From NCBI RefSeq assembly GCF_038096175.1, contig NZ_CP151099.1, forward strand, positions 4,310,501 to 4,374,500: a stretch of 64,000 nt of DNA, in the 5' to 3' direction. A program made the position numbers and the translations under genes. Under the pieces are notes generated by a model that saw nothing but the letters and a program-made list of their open reading frames with translations, did not search any database and was not told the DNA's origin. Every line of letters starts with the position of its first letter. Positions within the stretch are counted from its first letter, which is position 1. The DNA comes from Nostoc sp. UHCC 0302. GTDB lineage: Bacteria > Cyanobacteriota > Cyanobacteriia > Cyanobacteriales > Nostocaceae. Shown piece after piece: positions 9,358 through 18,841 of the stretch.

Positions 9358-9358
9358 C

Positions 9359-9688
9359 TTAGACGCTTACAGCCTCTTCCTTGGCGGCTTTTGCCTCTGT
9401 AACTTCCTGCTTAATAGTTAGGTAGCGAATTACTTCTTCGCTTAAACGCATAGCACGTTCAAAAGGAGCGATCGCAGTTGCAGGCGCAGTATAGTTTAAC
9501 TGAATGTAGATGCCATCCCGGTGCTTTTTAATCTCATAAGCGAGACGACGCTTACCACGATTTTGAATTTGGATATCTTCTGCACCTTGTTCGCGGAGCA
9601 AGTTTTGATATTTGGTTACTGCTTGCTCTACCTGTTCGTCACCTAAGTCAGGACGCAGGATGTACATTGTTTCGTAAACTGTGGTCAT
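9359..9688 (-). CDS. rpsF: 30S ribosomal protein S6
   Basis: Small-subunit ribosomal protein that binds 16S rRNA together with S18. [18 protein letters not shown] at the N-terminus and [19 protein letters not shown] near residue 46 are S6 hallmarks, and the C-terminal acidic/Ala tail ([13 protein letters not shown]) is common in bacteria. The start is the ATG at 9688 (109 aa): AAGGAGA lies 9 nt upstream, whereas a TTG eight codons earlier would overlap that SD. Unlike many bacteria, rpsR and ssb are not beside it. Confidence 0.96.
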   Translation of the reverse strand: MTTVYETMYILRPDLGDEQVEQAVTKYQNLLREQGAEDIQIQNRGKRRLAYEIKKHRDGIYIQLNYTAPATAIAPFERAMRLSEEVIRYLTIKQEVTEAKAAKEEAVSV

Positions 9689-10123
9689 AATTTTCAGTCT
9701 CCTTATGGACAAAAAATGGCTGCCGATGTTAATTTATACAGCTATTGTGATAACGATACTTGCATCAATCAACATCTGAAGCAACAAGGAACTATAATCT
9801 TACCAGTTTTCAATTTGAATCATTAAGCCAAAACGCCAAAGTTTGGATCTCTAATGAGAATTATTTTGGAAGCAAATCCTCAAATCTCTCTATTAAGTAA
9901 GAATCAAGCTTTTAGCGCTCAGCAGCAAATGGATCAAGCTATAAGCTTAGTCAAAGCGAAGCTTTCTCCAAAGATGGACATGGTAGCACGCGATTGGCGA
10001 GAGCCACTGCCCCTTGGGCGATCGCTTTCTGGTTCAAGGCTCAACTGATTTCTCAAAAAGCTAACTGAGGATTGCTCCTAGTCACAGCTGTTAATTGCAG
10101 ACAAAAGGATATTCATCAAGGTT
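9689..10123. other. Spacer between rpsF and the FAH gene
   Basis: 435 bp with the divergent rpsF promoter region. A 64-codon open frame at 9854-10048 has no recognisable content and includes HIP1-type sequence, so I do not call it a gene. Confidence 0.4.
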
Positions 10124-10897
10124 ATGGCGCAGCGCTATGTACGAGTTCAAAATCAAGAAGGACAGATTTACTACGGGTTACTACAACTATCTCTCAACGT
10201 GCAGGTGCTAGATGCTCCACCCTGGATGCAAGGGCAAGCTACTGATTTAATTTTGACACCAGAAAACTACCAAATTCTGGCTCCCTGCGCTCCCTCAAAA
10301 ATTGTGGCGGTGGGAAGGAATTATGTAAATCATGCAGCTGAATTGGGAAACACTGTGCCTTCTGAGCCACTAATTTTTCTCAAACCGCCTACGTCTATCA
10401 TCCCGTGTGAGACAGAAATTAAATATCCACCGCATTCGCAACGGGTAGACTACGAGGGAGAGTTAGCAATTGTAATTGGCGATCGCACTTTTGACTGTAC
10501 TCCAGAGGAAGCCCAAACCAAAATTTGGGGTTATACCATCGCTAATGATGTGACAGCGCGGGATTTACAAAAACACGATGGTCAATGGACGCGAGCCAAA
10601 GGTTTTGATACATTTTGCCCATTAGGGCCTTGGATTGTGCGAGAACTCAATCCAGGAGCCAGATTGCAGACTTTTTTAAATGACGAGCCAAACCCAGTAC
10701 AATCTAGCTGTATTGATCAAATGGTGTTTCCCCCGGATTTGCTGGTGTCTTATATCAGTCAGGTGATGACATTGCTACCGGGAGATGTAGTACTAACGGG
10801 TACACCGGAGGGTGTAAGCGCATTGCACGTGGGCGATCGCGTTCGTGTAGAAATTGAAGGTATTGGCCGTCTCGAAAACACTGTATCAGCCCGTTAA
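10124..10897 (+). CDS. Fumarylacetoacetate hydrolase family protein
   Basis: Member of the FAH superfamily, metal-dependent enzymes that hydrolyse or decarboxylate beta-keto acids (fumarylpyruvate, acylpyruvates, oxaloacetate). The core starts at KIVAVGRNYVNHAAELG (near 60); metal ligands are in YEGELAIVIGDR (near 109) and the ND of IANDVTARDLQ (near 139); the catalytic-loop KGFDTFCPLGPW and the end motif GDVVLTGTPEGV are intact. The first 55 residues form the usual N-terminal subdomain. Length 257 aa. The substrate cannot be set from sequence. It is convergent with the Tic20 gene, only 3 bp between stops. Confidence 0.9.
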   Translation: MAQRYVRVQNQEGQIYYGLLQLSLNVQVLDAPPWMQGQATDLILTPENYQILAPCAPSKIVAVGRNYVNHAAELGNTVPSEPLIFLKPPTSIIPCETEIKYPPHSQRVDYEGELAIVIGDRTFDCTPEEAQTKIWGYTIANDVTARDLQKHDGQWTRAKGFDTFCPLGPWIVRELNPGARLQTFLNDEPNPVQSSCIDQMVFPPDLLVSYISQVMTLLPGDVVLTGTPEGVSALHVGDRVRVEIEGIGRLENTVSAR

Positions 10898-10900
10898 TCA

Positions 10901-11383
10901 CTAACGCACTTGCATATAAACTGCATCAGAAATTGCTGGGATTTCTGCGTAACGCCCAAGCAGTGACTGGACAACGGAATATCCAACTGCTGCCACTATA
11001 CCAAGGAAAATAGTGTTTGCTACTGTTTCTACTGCAAAACCAGCACCTGGAATTGGAGTCATAAGTCGTAGCAGTAGGGAACACAAAAATATAACAATAT
11101 CTAAAAGAATTGCCTGCATTGTGTTGAAACGAATAAAGTGATTAATTTTTTCGTTTCTCACCACCAGCATAAACAAGGCAAAGAAAACAATTAGTTGACC
11201 AATTTGTCCTAAGCTACCGTACGCTATTAGTATCGGTTGTAACGGTACTAGCAGTACTCGCAGTGCTGGAAACTGTGTGAGCAAAAAGCTGCCAAAGACT
11301 AGACTATCAATTAAGGGCAACAGATAGGGTAAGCAAGCAAAAATCCGATCTGAAACCGTTGTTGTAGACCCGCGCCAAGACAT
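10901..11383 (-). CDS. Tic20 family membrane protein
   Basis: Cyanobacterial relative of Tic20, a component of the chloroplast inner-envelope import channel; its bacterial role is not settled. The protein (160 aa) has four hydrophobic segments (about 15-35, 45-70, 85-110, 120-140) and typical stretches: DRIFACLPYLLPLIDSL at the start, NEKINHFIRFNTMQAILLDI in the middle and PAISDAVYMQVR at the end. ATG start. It is convergent with the FAH gene and has no visible operon partner. Confidence 0.88.
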   Translation of the reverse strand: MSWRGSTTTVSDRIFACLPYLLPLIDSLVFGSFLLTQFPALRVLLVPLQPILIAYGSLGQIGQLIVFFALFMLVVRNEKINHFIRFNTMQAILLDIVIFLCSLLLRLMTPIPGAGFAVETVANTIFLGIVAAVGYSVVQSLLGRYAEIPAISDAVYMQVR

Positions 11384-11464
11384 TATGCGTTCTCCTGTGG
11401 TTAAATTTCAATAGTTACTTGAGCTTAGGATAACGCAGTTACTTGGTCTTGCTGACAAATCCGA

Positions 11465-11662
11465 TTATTCTACATACGCAATGCGGAAGCCCATCATGCA
11501 CTCATACTGCTCTGATTGCTGTTCAGTGTTTTTGCGAATGGCTTGTCCGCAACGCAGTTGACCTCCTCGCCAGCGAGGTTGTCCACTGCGATCAGCCATT
11601 AAACAAGTCTGGCAAACCTGCTCAGGGGCAAGGATTTGATCGTCCATTAAAATGACTAGCAT
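11465..11662 (-). CDS. Small conserved Cys-containing protein
   Basis: A 65-aa protein starting MLVILMDDQILAPEQVCQTC. The start is set by AGGAGG 6 nt before the ATG at 11662; the longer open frame upstream has no support. It holds four Cys: a CxxC (CQTC), one in QLRCGQAI and one in YECMMGF, which could bind a metal. The motif ADRSGQPRW lies between. It looks like a conserved cyanobacterial hypothetical protein; I assign no function. Transcribed alone, upstream of the Tic20 gene. Confidence 0.75.
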   Translation of the reverse strand: MLVILMDDQILAPEQVCQTCLMADRSGQPRWRGGQLRCGQAIRKNTEQQSEQYECMMGFRIAYVE

Positions 11663-12229
11663 CCAATCCCTCCTGTAAATCCTCATTGTCAACCACATTT
11701 GACTTAGAAGACACTCCTCGTAGCAGTCCGAAGAGTGGCTTAAGGCTCTTAGGGCGCACTGCACGTCGGAAACTATGGTGATTTTCGATGGCGGAGGACG
11801 CCTAAGAGGAACCTCTTACGCTCTTTCTGGCAAAAATGTGGTCTAATAGCATAAAATTGCCAAGCGAACCTTAATTTATTGTAAGTTGTGTATGCTGGAG
11901 ATTAAATTGTTTAGTAAAAACTAATACTTAATTTCTTAAACCCAAGTAGCGATGTCTGACGACAAGCCGCTTTGCGTCTACGCATCGCCGTGTCTTCTAC
12001 TTCAATGCTTTCACGTTATCGTGAAAATTGATGATAACCAACACTTTATTCAAGCTAGTCCTAATTAATAAATAAGTCAGCACTAATAAACGTGAATAAT
12101 ATTACAGCCGTGATTAGTCGCGTCCATATAGCAGTCAAAAATATTAAACTATAAGACCCTGGGCTTTTACTTAGGTGCTATACCTAACCGAAATCTACCG
12201 TTTTGCAAATTCCTACAAGGATAGTTGAA
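11663..12229. other. Spacer upstream of glyA
   Basis: 567 bp. It includes a short hairpin TAAGAGG/CCTCTTA near 11800 and a GC-rich repeat-like block at 11943-12001 bounded by AAGTAG and CTACTT with GCGATG/CATCGC inside. The 200 bp before glyA are A+T-rich. I see no riboswitch I can support. Confidence 0.4.
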
Positions 12230-13513
12230 GTGACTAGGACTAACTCAGACTTTCTCGCCTCCAGTGATCCGACTATTGCAGAGCTAATTAACCAAGAGCT
12301 AAGACGTCAACGCGATCATTTGGAGTTGATTGCTAGTGAAAACTTTACCTCCCCTGCCGTACTTGCGGCTCAAGGTTCTGTACTGACAAATAAATATGCG
12401 GAAGGATTGCCTGGTAAACGCTACTATGGCGGTTGTGAATTTATAGACAAAATAGAGCAGCAAGCAATCAACCGTGCTAAAAGCTTATTTGGTGCTGCTC
12501 ATGCAAACGTACAGCCTCATTCTGGCGCACAGGCGAATTTTGCAGTGTTCCTAACCCTACTGGAACCAGGAGACAAAATTATGGGGATGGATTTGTCTCA
12601 TGGAGGACATCTTACCCACGGTTCACCTGTAAACGTTTCGGGTAAATGGTTCCAAGTTTGCCACTATGGGGTTAGCCAACAAACAGAACAACTCGACTAT
12701 GACCAAATTCGCGAGCTGGCGCTGAGGGAGCGTCCTAAGCTGTTGATTTGTGGTTATTCGGCTTACCCTCGTGTAATTGACTTTGAAAAGTTTCGCAGCA
12801 TTGCTGATGAAATCGGTGCTTACTTACTGGCAGATATTGCCCATATTGCTGGTTTAGTTGCCAGTGGGCTTCACCCAGACCCCATTCCTTACTGTGATGT
12901 GGTGACAACAACTACCCATAAAACCTTACGTGGGCCAAGAGGTGGTTTAATTTTGACCCGCGATGCAGAATTGGGTAAAAAACTAGATAAATCTGTTTTC
13001 CCTGGTAGCCAGGGTGGCCCATTGGAACACGTTATTGCTGCTAAGGCAGTAGCTTTTGGAGAAGCCCTCAAGCCAGAGTTTAAAACCTATTCTGCCCAAG
13101 TAATTGATAATGCTCGTGCCTTGGCAGATCAACTGCAAAATCGGGGCTTAAAACTGGTATCAAATGGTACAGATAATCATTTAATGCTGGTTGACCTCCA
13201 GTCTATCGGTCTGACAGGTAAGCAAGCTGATCAGCTAGTGAGTGGCGTAAATATCACTGCTAACAAAAATACAGTTCCCTTTGATCCGCAGTCACCATTT
13301 GTGACCAGCGGACTCAGGTTAGGCTCTCCAGCAATGACCACAAGAGGGTTAGGAGTAGCAGAATTTACAGAGATTGGAAATATTATTGCCGATCGCCTGC
13401 TTTCCCCAGATTCAGAGGTAGTCGCCCAAGATTGTCGGCAAAGAGTCGCAGCATTGTGCGATCGCTTTCCTTTATATCCTCACCAGGAAATTCCTGTAGC
13501 AGCTTTAGCATAG
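12230..13513 (+). CDS. glyA: Serine hydroxymethyltransferase
   Basis: PLP enzyme converting serine and tetrahydrofolate to glycine and 5,10-methylene-THF, feeding one-carbon metabolism and photorespiratory glycine/serine exchange. [11 protein letters not shown] at the N-terminus, [22 protein letters not shown], and the PLP-lysine site [17 protein letters not shown] are all diagnostic, as is [17 protein letters not shown] near the end. The start is the GTG at 12230 (427 aa), with AAGGA 9 nt upstream; a TTG nine codons earlier has no SD. Followed by a repeat-filled spacer and a WecA-like gene on the same strand. Confidence 0.97.
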   Translation: MTRTNSDFLASSDPTIAELINQELRRQRDHLELIASENFTSPAVLAAQGSVLTNKYAEGLPGKRYYGGCEFIDKIEQQAINRAKSLFGAAHANVQPHSGAQANFAVFLTLLEPGDKIMGMDLSHGGHLTHGSPVNVSGKWFQVCHYGVSQQTEQLDYDQIRELALRERPKLLICGYSAYPRVIDFEKFRSIADEIGAYLLADIAHIAGLVASGLHPDPIPYCDVVTTTTHKTLRGPRGGLILTRDAELGKKLDKSVFPGSQGGPLEHVIAAKAVAFGEALKPEFKTYSAQVIDNARALADQLQNRGLKLVSNGTDNHLMLVDLQSIGLTGKQADQLVSGVNITANKNTVPFDPQSPFVTSGLRLGSPAMTTRGLGVAEFTEIGNIIADRLLSPDSEVVAQDCRQRVAALCDRFPLYPHQEIPVAALA

Positions 13514-13606
13514 GGCATGGGGCATGGGGCATAGGGTCTTGATGATTTCCTAATCCCCAGAGGGAGCCCCACCCTCCCCAATCCCCAGTCACAAATATTT
13601 AAAGAT
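13514..13606. repeat. STRR-like repeats between glyA and the WecA-like gene
   Basis: GGGCATGGGGCATGGGGCATAGGG followed by CCCCACCCTCCCCAATCCCC in opposite sense, so the RNA could fold back. No coding content. Confidence 0.6.
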
Positions 13607-13610
13607 ACAG

Positions 13611-14657
13611 ATGCCTCCTCAGATTTATCATCTGATTGCCTTCCTTGTCGCAGCAGTAGTCGTTCTCTGGACTACGCCTGATGTTAAAAATATAGGCATA
13701 AAAAGTGGACGTGTAGATCAGCCTGGCGATCGCAAAGTCCATCAACACCCAATGGTACGCTTGGGAGGGGTTTCTATTTTTGCTGGTACTATCATCTCCC
13801 TAATAATTGTTTGGCGGTTGGGCGGATTTGCAAATCTGCCGACTGAAAAAGAATGGCAAATTTTGGGTGTCACTTTAGGTGGACTAGGCTTTTTTCTGAT
13901 CGGTTTAGCAGACGATTTGTTAAATCTTTCCCCTCTAGCACGCCTACTTATGCAAGTTATTGTGGCAGTGGGTGCATGGAAAGCGGGCGTAAGTATAGAT
14001 TTTATTAGTATTCCCACAATCGGTATAGTTGACTTAGACTGGCTCAGTTTACCGATTACAGTTGTTTGGCTTGTGGGGATGGTTAATGCCATCAACTGGA
14101 TTGACGGTTTAGATGGATTAGCTGCTGGTGTATCGGGGATTGCCGCTGTAGTTATGTTGGTTGTGTCCCTATTTATGCGACAACCAGCAGCAGCCCTGAT
14201 TGCCGCAGCTTTAGCTGGTGCTGCCCTGGGATTTCTTCGCTATAATTTCAACCCCGCGCAAATCTTTATGGGAGATGGCGGATCTTATTTCATGGGATTC
14301 ACCCTAGCTGCTGTGGGTGTAATTGGTCTGGTAAAAATCCCGGCTTTCACTGCCGTGTTACTGCCTTATCTGATTTTGGCAGTGCCAATTGTAGATATGT
14401 CAGTAGTGATTTTGGCACGGCTTTGCCGTGGTAAGTTGCCTTGGGCAGCTGATAAACGCCACCTGCATCACCGACTGCTAAATGCTGGTTTATCTCATAG
14501 ACTGACAGTTTTATTTATTTACTCTTTAACACTGTGGGTAGGAAGTTTAGCATTAGCTATTGCTGGTATACCCAGTGGCATTACTTACGCTTGTGGTGCA
14601 ACTTCGTTGCTAAGTTATGCTACATGGCGTGTCTGGAAATTGTCTCGGCAATCTTAG
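13611..14657 (+). CDS. Polyprenyl-phosphate sugar-1-phosphate transferase (WecA/TagO/MraY family)
   Basis: Integral membrane enzyme that moves a sugar-1-phosphate (usually GlcNAc-1-P) from a UDP-sugar to undecaprenyl phosphate, starting lipid-linked glycan synthesis. About ten hydrophobic segments span 348 aa. The family's cytoplasmic motifs are present: GDRKVHQHPMVRLGG near 40, the Mg-binding LADDLLNLSP near 103, NAINWIDGLDGLAAG near 160, GDGGSYFMGF near 223 and the HLHHRLL histidine motif near 286. ATG start. The absence of MraY-specific neighbours favours the WecA/TagO side. It might prime polysaccharide made at the far end of the window; that is inference. Confidence 0.9.
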   Translation: MPPQIYHLIAFLVAAVVVLWTTPDVKNIGIKSGRVDQPGDRKVHQHPMVRLGGVSIFAGTIISLIIVWRLGGFANLPTEKEWQILGVTLGGLGFFLIGLADDLLNLSPLARLLMQVIVAVGAWKAGVSIDFISIPTIGIVDLDWLSLPITVVWLVGMVNAINWIDGLDGLAAGVSGIAAVVMLVVSLFMRQPAAALIAAALAGAALGFLRYNFNPAQIFMGDGGSYFMGFTLAAVGVIGLVKIPAFTAVLLPYLILAVPIVDMSVVILARLCRGKLPWAADKRHLHHRLLNAGLSHRLTVLFIYSLTLWVGSLALAIAGIPSGITYACGATSLLSYATWRVWKLSRQS

Positions 14658-14659
14658 GT

Positions 14660-14862
14660 ATCGGGTACTGGGGACTGGGAACTAGGGACTGGGTATTAGT
14701 TATTTTCCCTTGTCCCACCGTACCCCTATGGGGAAGCAAGCTACGCCTTTGTCTCCGTCAGGAGAAGTTTGACCGAAGGCTTCCTCCGCTCAAACTTCTC
14801 TCCTTGTCCCTTTATCTCTTATCCATGCCCAATGCCCAGCCCCTAATCCCCAATCCCTAATC
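14660..14862. repeat. STRR-like repeats with an internal hairpin
   Basis: GGGACTGGGAACTAGGG-type units at 14665-14695 and CCCAATGCCC/CCCCAATCCC units at 14825-14860 flank a hairpin at 14762-14800 whose arms GAGAAGTTTGA and TCAAACTTCTC pair exactly. The hairpin top GGCTTCCTCCGC recurs in the perfect hairpin at 21911-21935. Confidence 0.6.
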
Positions 14863-14864
14863 CC

Positions 14865-16115
14865 ATGAGTGCAGAAATTATTTGTGTTGGTACAGAATTG
14901 CTGTTGGGAGATATTCTTAATGGTAATGCTCAGTTTTTGGCGAAGCAATTAGCGCAGCTAGGTATTCCTCACTACTATCAAACTGTAGTTGGGGATAATC
15001 CAGAACGGTTGAAGCAAGTTATAGAAATCGCTATTTCAAGAGCGCAAATTCTTATTTTCACTGGTGGTCTTGGCCCGACACCAGATGACCTCACCTGCGA
15101 AACGATCGCCGATTTTTTCGGTGTCCCTTTGGTAGAACGCCCAGATATCATCGAAGATATAGCTGATAAATTCTCCCAACGTGGTCGGGTGATGACTCCC
15201 AGTAACCGCAAGCAAGCCTTGATTCCCCAAGGTGCAGAAATTTTACCCAACCCCACTGGAACAGCACCCGGTATCATCTGGCAACCCCGTCCTGAGATCA
15301 CGATTTTTACTTTTCCTGGGGTTCCGAGTGAAATGTACCCAATGTGGGAAGAAACAGCTGTCCCCTTTCTTAAAAACCAAGGTTGGGGCAAAGAAATTAT
15401 TTACAGCCGCAGTTTAAGATTTTGGGGCATTGGTGAATCTGCTTTGGCAGAAAAGGTCTCCTCTTATTTGAAATTGCCCAACCCCACAGTAGCGCCTTAT
15501 GCAGGTAAGGGAGAAGTAAGATTGCGCGTTTCTGCTAAAGCAAATTCAGAAGCAGCAGCAGAGTCTTTGATTTTACCTATTGAGAAACAAATTAAAGAAA
15601 TTGCTGGGCTAGATTATTATGGTGTCAATGACGACACACTTGCTTCTGTTGTCGGTCAGTTATTGCATGCATCGAAAGAAACGCTTTCAGTAGCAGAATC
15701 TTGCACTGGTGGCGGACTAGGGCAAATGTTAACTGAAATTTCTGGGAGTTCTGATTACTTTTGGGGTGGGGTCATTTCTTATGACAACTCGGTGAAAGTT
15801 AGGTTACTAGGGGTAAACCCAGAAGATTTAGATAAATTTGGAGCGGTGAGTGCTACTGTAGCAGAGCAAATGGCAGTAGGGGTAAAAACGCGTCTTGCAA
15901 CTACATGGGGGTTGAGTATCACTGGTATTGCTGGCCCAACTGGGGGGACGGAAACTAAACCTGTGGGTTTAGTTTACATTGGTTTGGCTGGGCCAAAAGA
16001 TGAAGTGAAAAGTTTTGAATATCAGTTTGGTACAGCGCGGGGACGCGCTCTAATTCGTCATGTGAGCGCAAATGCAGCCCTGGATAGTTTGCGGCGCAAG
16101 TTGTTAACGAGGTAG
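14865..16115 (+). CDS. cinA: CinA family protein (competence/damage-inducible protein A)
   Basis: Two-domain CinA. The N-terminal MoaB/MogA-like domain (CVGTELLLGDILNGNAQF, then FTGGLGPTPDDLT near 65) is linked to ADP-ribose pyrophosphatase activity in homologues. The C-terminal domain (SVAESCTGGGLGQMLTEI near 271, then GISGVIS-like GGVISYDNSVK and TGIAGPTGGT) resembles NMN deamidases of the NAD recycling pathway. Length 416 aa is standard for the full-length form. ATG start follows a repeat-rich spacer, with no SD. Cytoplasmic. Confidence 0.95.
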   Translation: MSAEIICVGTELLLGDILNGNAQFLAKQLAQLGIPHYYQTVVGDNPERLKQVIEIAISRAQILIFTGGLGPTPDDLTCETIADFFGVPLVERPDIIEDIADKFSQRGRVMTPSNRKQALIPQGAEILPNPTGTAPGIIWQPRPEITIFTFPGVPSEMYPMWEETAVPFLKNQGWGKEIIYSRSLRFWGIGESALAEKVSSYLKLPNPTVAPYAGKGEVRLRVSAKANSEAAAESLILPIEKQIKEIAGLDYYGVNDDTLASVVGQLLHASKETLSVAESCTGGGLGQMLTEISGSSDYFWGGVISYDNSVKVRLLGVNPEDLDKFGAVSATVAEQMAVGVKTRLATTWGLSITGIAGPTGGTETKPVGLVYIGLAGPKDEVKSFEYQFGTARGRALIRHVSANAALDSLRRKLLTR

Positions 16116-16456
16116 CAAGTAACAATCAATAGCTGTTGGTAAAAATTTTATCTGTCAGATTTTTCGGCTTTGCTGAGTAAAAGTATGAATTTGGATCATG
16201 CACAGAAAAGTCTGAGCGCGAACGGTGGGCGCAGAGACACAGAGAATTAGAGTTTGAGGATTGAATTTTTGACTTTTCATACTGAAATTCAGCAACGCCG
16301 ATTTTTCTGTAGCTTTATTTTAAAAATTTGCTACAACCTGTCTGACTAGGATACTGATCATTTTTTTTGACTAAAAAAATATCCCCTACCTTGGAAGCAA
16401 GTTGTTAGCAGATACCAAAGGCAGGGGGTTTATTAAATTGTATTTTATTTAAAAGC
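16116..16456. other. Spacer after cinA
   Basis: 341 bp between convergent cinA and YkvA genes. It holds GGGCGCAGAGACACAGAG near 16228, a phrase common between cyanobacterial genes, and the YkvA terminator. Nothing else is evident. Confidence 0.4.
16371..16431 (-). terminator. Terminator of the YkvA gene
   Basis: On the minus strand CCCCCTGCCTTTGG pairs with CCAAGGTAGGGG (one mismatch or bulge), followed by ATATTTTTTT. Confidence 0.75.
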
Positions 16457-16771
16457 CTACTTGACAGACACGGCATCAACATCGATTGTATCGGCTGTGG
16501 AGGTAGAATTCTTGCTGGTGTTTGGGGCTTCAGTGTCCAGATTACCCTTACGAGCTTTCCAGCCTTCAATGACTAACCCAGATACCTCAGTAACTAGTAA
16601 AGTCAAAAGAAAAACGTCATCAACTTCCCCGACAATGGGTATAAAGTCTGGAAGAATATCAAATGGGCTGACCAAATATACTAGGGTTCCTAGAATCACC
16701 CACCAACGGTACTTTGGATTACGAAGTACATTGCGATACCAACTATAAAGTGATTGGATTGAGAATTTCAT
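16457..16771 (-). CDS. YkvA/DUF1232 family membrane protein
   Basis: A 104-aa protein with the DUF1232 core: RNPKYRWWVILGTLVYLVSP followed by FDILPDFIPIVGEVDDVFLL (residues 17-56), a short amphipathic/hydrophobic hairpin usually found in small membrane-associated proteins of unknown role. The C-terminal third is Thr/Ser/Asp-rich and probably disordered (NTSKNSTSTADTIDVDAV). ATG start. It has its own terminator. Function unknown. Confidence 0.88.
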   Translation of the reverse strand: MKFSIQSLYSWYRNVLRNPKYRWWVILGTLVYLVSPFDILPDFIPIVGEVDDVFLLTLLVTEVSGLVIEGWKARKGNLDTEAPNTSKNSTSTADTIDVDAVSVK

Positions 16772-17041
16772 ACTTTTGAACCTCCAGTTATCTTTAATTT
16801 TGACAAATTATGCTAATAATTTCCGGTGGGAATAACCGTCCTAGTTAGTCGGGAAGACGCTACCAAAAAATTAAAAATTAAAAGTTATGGCAAGCATCCT
16901 GTCTGCTGCTATCTGGAAACCTAATGCACAATATAATCACCCTACGATTTGGTAACACGAGTATGGTGGTTGTGCATTAATCTCTAAAATTAAAATGCTT
17001 TGACATAGTTGCTCTAATCATGGAGGGAGGAAATTTAAACA

Positions 17042-17788
17042 GTGGATATTTTAGATTTATTTAAAAAGGGCGGGCCAGCAATGTGGCCTCTGCTGGTTCT
17101 GTCGATTTTGTCTTTGAGTGTAATTTTTGAGCGCCTGTGGTTCTGGTTGCGAATTTTGTCTCAAGAAAAGGAAATAGTTAATCGCATTCTAGATGCTGCT
17201 CGTGATAATTGGGAAGTAGCTGCGGAAGTTGCTAAACGAGCAACAGATCAGCCTATAGGAAGGTTTCTCTATGCGCCTCTCAGCTTCCCAAAAAGCGATG
17301 CAGAAACCTTTCGATTAGCGCTGGAGTCTACAGCCGAAGATGAATTGGCAGGGATGCGGCGAGGGGAAAAACTTTTAGAAGCTGTAATTGCCCTTGCGCC
17401 GTTGCTGGGATTGTTAGGTACAGTTTTGGGTTTAATTCATTCTCTACGCTCAATTCGAATTGGCGATTTGGGAACTGAATCTACAGCTGGGGTAACCACT
17501 GGTATTGGTGAATCTCTGATTAGTACAGCTACGGGACTAATAGTTGCGATTATTAGTTTGGCATTCTACCGCTTATTTCAAGGTTTTGTTGTCAACCAAG
17601 TTAAAATTTTCCGTAAAGCAGGAAATGAAATGGAGTTACTCTACCGCCAATCTCCACCTGACTTTAGCAATAGGACATCAGCGATCGCGCGGGAATCTTT
17701 GCCAGAGAATATCACTCCACCTCCACCTCGCAAGCCAGGGAAAAACAGATTTCCTGAACCTCCACAACCGCCTAATGTACCTAATTAA
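17042..17788 (+). CDS. exbB: MotA/TolQ/ExbB proton channel family protein
   Basis: Inner-membrane channel subunit that, with ExbD, turns proton flow into work on TonB or a Tol-like partner. It has an N-terminal membrane segment ([19 protein letters not shown]), then the MotA/TolQ/ExbB core [20 protein letters not shown] near 117 and [19 protein letters not shown] near 160. GTG start with GGAGGGAGG upstream. The last 25 residues are Pro-rich ([20 protein letters not shown]), unlike ordinary ExbB. exbD follows after 59 bp in the same direction. No tonB or receptor gene is beside it. Confidence 0.88.
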   Translation: MDILDLFKKGGPAMWPLLVLSILSLSVIFERLWFWLRILSQEKEIVNRILDAARDNWEVAAEVAKRATDQPIGRFLYAPLSFPKSDAETFRLALESTAEDELAGMRRGEKLLEAVIALAPLLGLLGTVLGLIHSLRSIRIGDLGTESTAGVTTGIGESLISTATGLIVAIISLAFYRLFQGFVVNQVKIFRKAGNEMELLYRQSPPDFSNRTSAIARESLPENITPPPPRKPGKNRFPEPPQPPNVPN

Positions 17789-17847
17789 CTTAGATTCTCA
17801 GCAATAGTCAAAAAATTAATCCTCGAACTAGGCATTAGAGTCAGACG

Positions 17848-18558
17848 ATGAAAGTTAATTTACATACTCCAATTGAAGAAATTCAAGTTCAAATTATTCC
17901 TTTAATTGATGTTGTTTTTTGTATCCTGACATTTTTTCTGTTGGCGGCTTTGCAATTTACGCGACAACAAGCGATTAATGTTGATTTGCCCAAAGCCAGT
18001 CCAAGTACGACATCTGGGATAACATCACAAGGTGGAAGTCTAATTGTCACCATTGATGCTCTTGGCAACACTTACATAGAAAAACAGCCGATAAAAAAAG
18101 AGGATTTAGGACAGAGTTTAAAACAGTATCTTGAAGCTAATCCTAGTGCTGTTGTGGTGCTGAATGCTTCGCGAACTGCAATTTACAACGATGTGGTCGA
18201 AACATTAGACTTGCTGCGGCAAGTGGGAGGCGATCGCGTGTCTTTAGGAATTATTCCGGCTGCGTCTCAAGCACCGACATACGTGCCAAACCAACCTTTG
18301 GCTCCTTCATTCCCCACTGCGCCTAATGTACCACCTGTACCTAATACTTCACCAGTTCCAGGCATTAATCCCCAGGGTAATTTTAGCCCTAACTTGCCCT
18401 TAACACCTAATCAAGTACCTTTTCCCAGGATAAGTGGCCAACCTCCAACTGGAAAAAGCGTAATTCCCGCTAATCCTGGCATTTCTTCTGTACCCAAACC
18501 ACGGACATTTCAAGTGCCTGTAACACCCAAACAAACCCAACCTACTCCTCAAAGGTGA
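17848..18558 (+). CDS. exbD: ExbD/TolR family protein with a long proline-rich tail
   Basis: Partner of ExbB; one N-terminal membrane span (IPLIDVVFCILTFFLL, residues 17-32) with the conserved channel Asp at position 21, followed by a periplasmic ExbD/TolR domain to about residue 138 (VVVLNASRTAIYNDVVETLDLLR). The remaining 97 or so residues are dominated by Pro, Asn, Thr and Ser (PSFPTAPNVPPVPNTSPVPG and similar), about doubling the usual length of 130-145 aa. This tail should reach into the periplasm and may contact peptidoglycan or the outer membrane. ATG start. Likely one transcript with exbB. Confidence 0.88.
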   Translation: MKVNLHTPIEEIQVQIIPLIDVVFCILTFFLLAALQFTRQQAINVDLPKASPSTTSGITSQGGSLIVTIDALGNTYIEKQPIKKEDLGQSLKQYLEANPSAVVVLNASRTAIYNDVVETLDLLRQVGGDRVSLGIIPAASQAPTYVPNQPLAPSFPTAPNVPPVPNTSPVPGINPQGNFSPNLPLTPNQVPFPRISGQPPTGKSVIPANPGISSVPKPRTFQVPVTPKQTQPTPQR

Positions 18559-18705
18559 GATAAGGGGCAGGGAGCAGGGGGGCAGGGGACAGGGAGCAAG
18601 AGTAAAAATCTTCACTTACTACTTAAGGCTTTCAACTCAGGAGACACGAGTTATTATTCTGCCACTCCCTCACCCCCCTCTGCCTTCAGCTTTTCCCCAA
18701 ACCTA
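18559..18705. repeat. G-rich then C-rich repeats after exbD
   Basis: GGGGCAGGGAGCAGGGGGGC at 18565-18590 and CCACTCCCTCACCCCCC near 18662 form a possible fold-back, again STRR-like. No coding content. Confidence 0.5.
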
Positions 18706-18841
18706 AAGATATCTAGAATAAATTCTGGTTAGCGAAAAAATTTCTGATAATTTACAAATAATTGGTCAAGCTTCAAAATTTTTTCTCCGATAAACTCAGT
18801 AATTTACCAGCAATCACCATTCACGTTTCAGGGGTTGTGGC

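Noticed and set aside
9854-10048. 64-codon open frame before the FAH gene
   Set aside because: No SD, no recognisable motif, and it reads through HIP1-type sequence; likely a chance frame.
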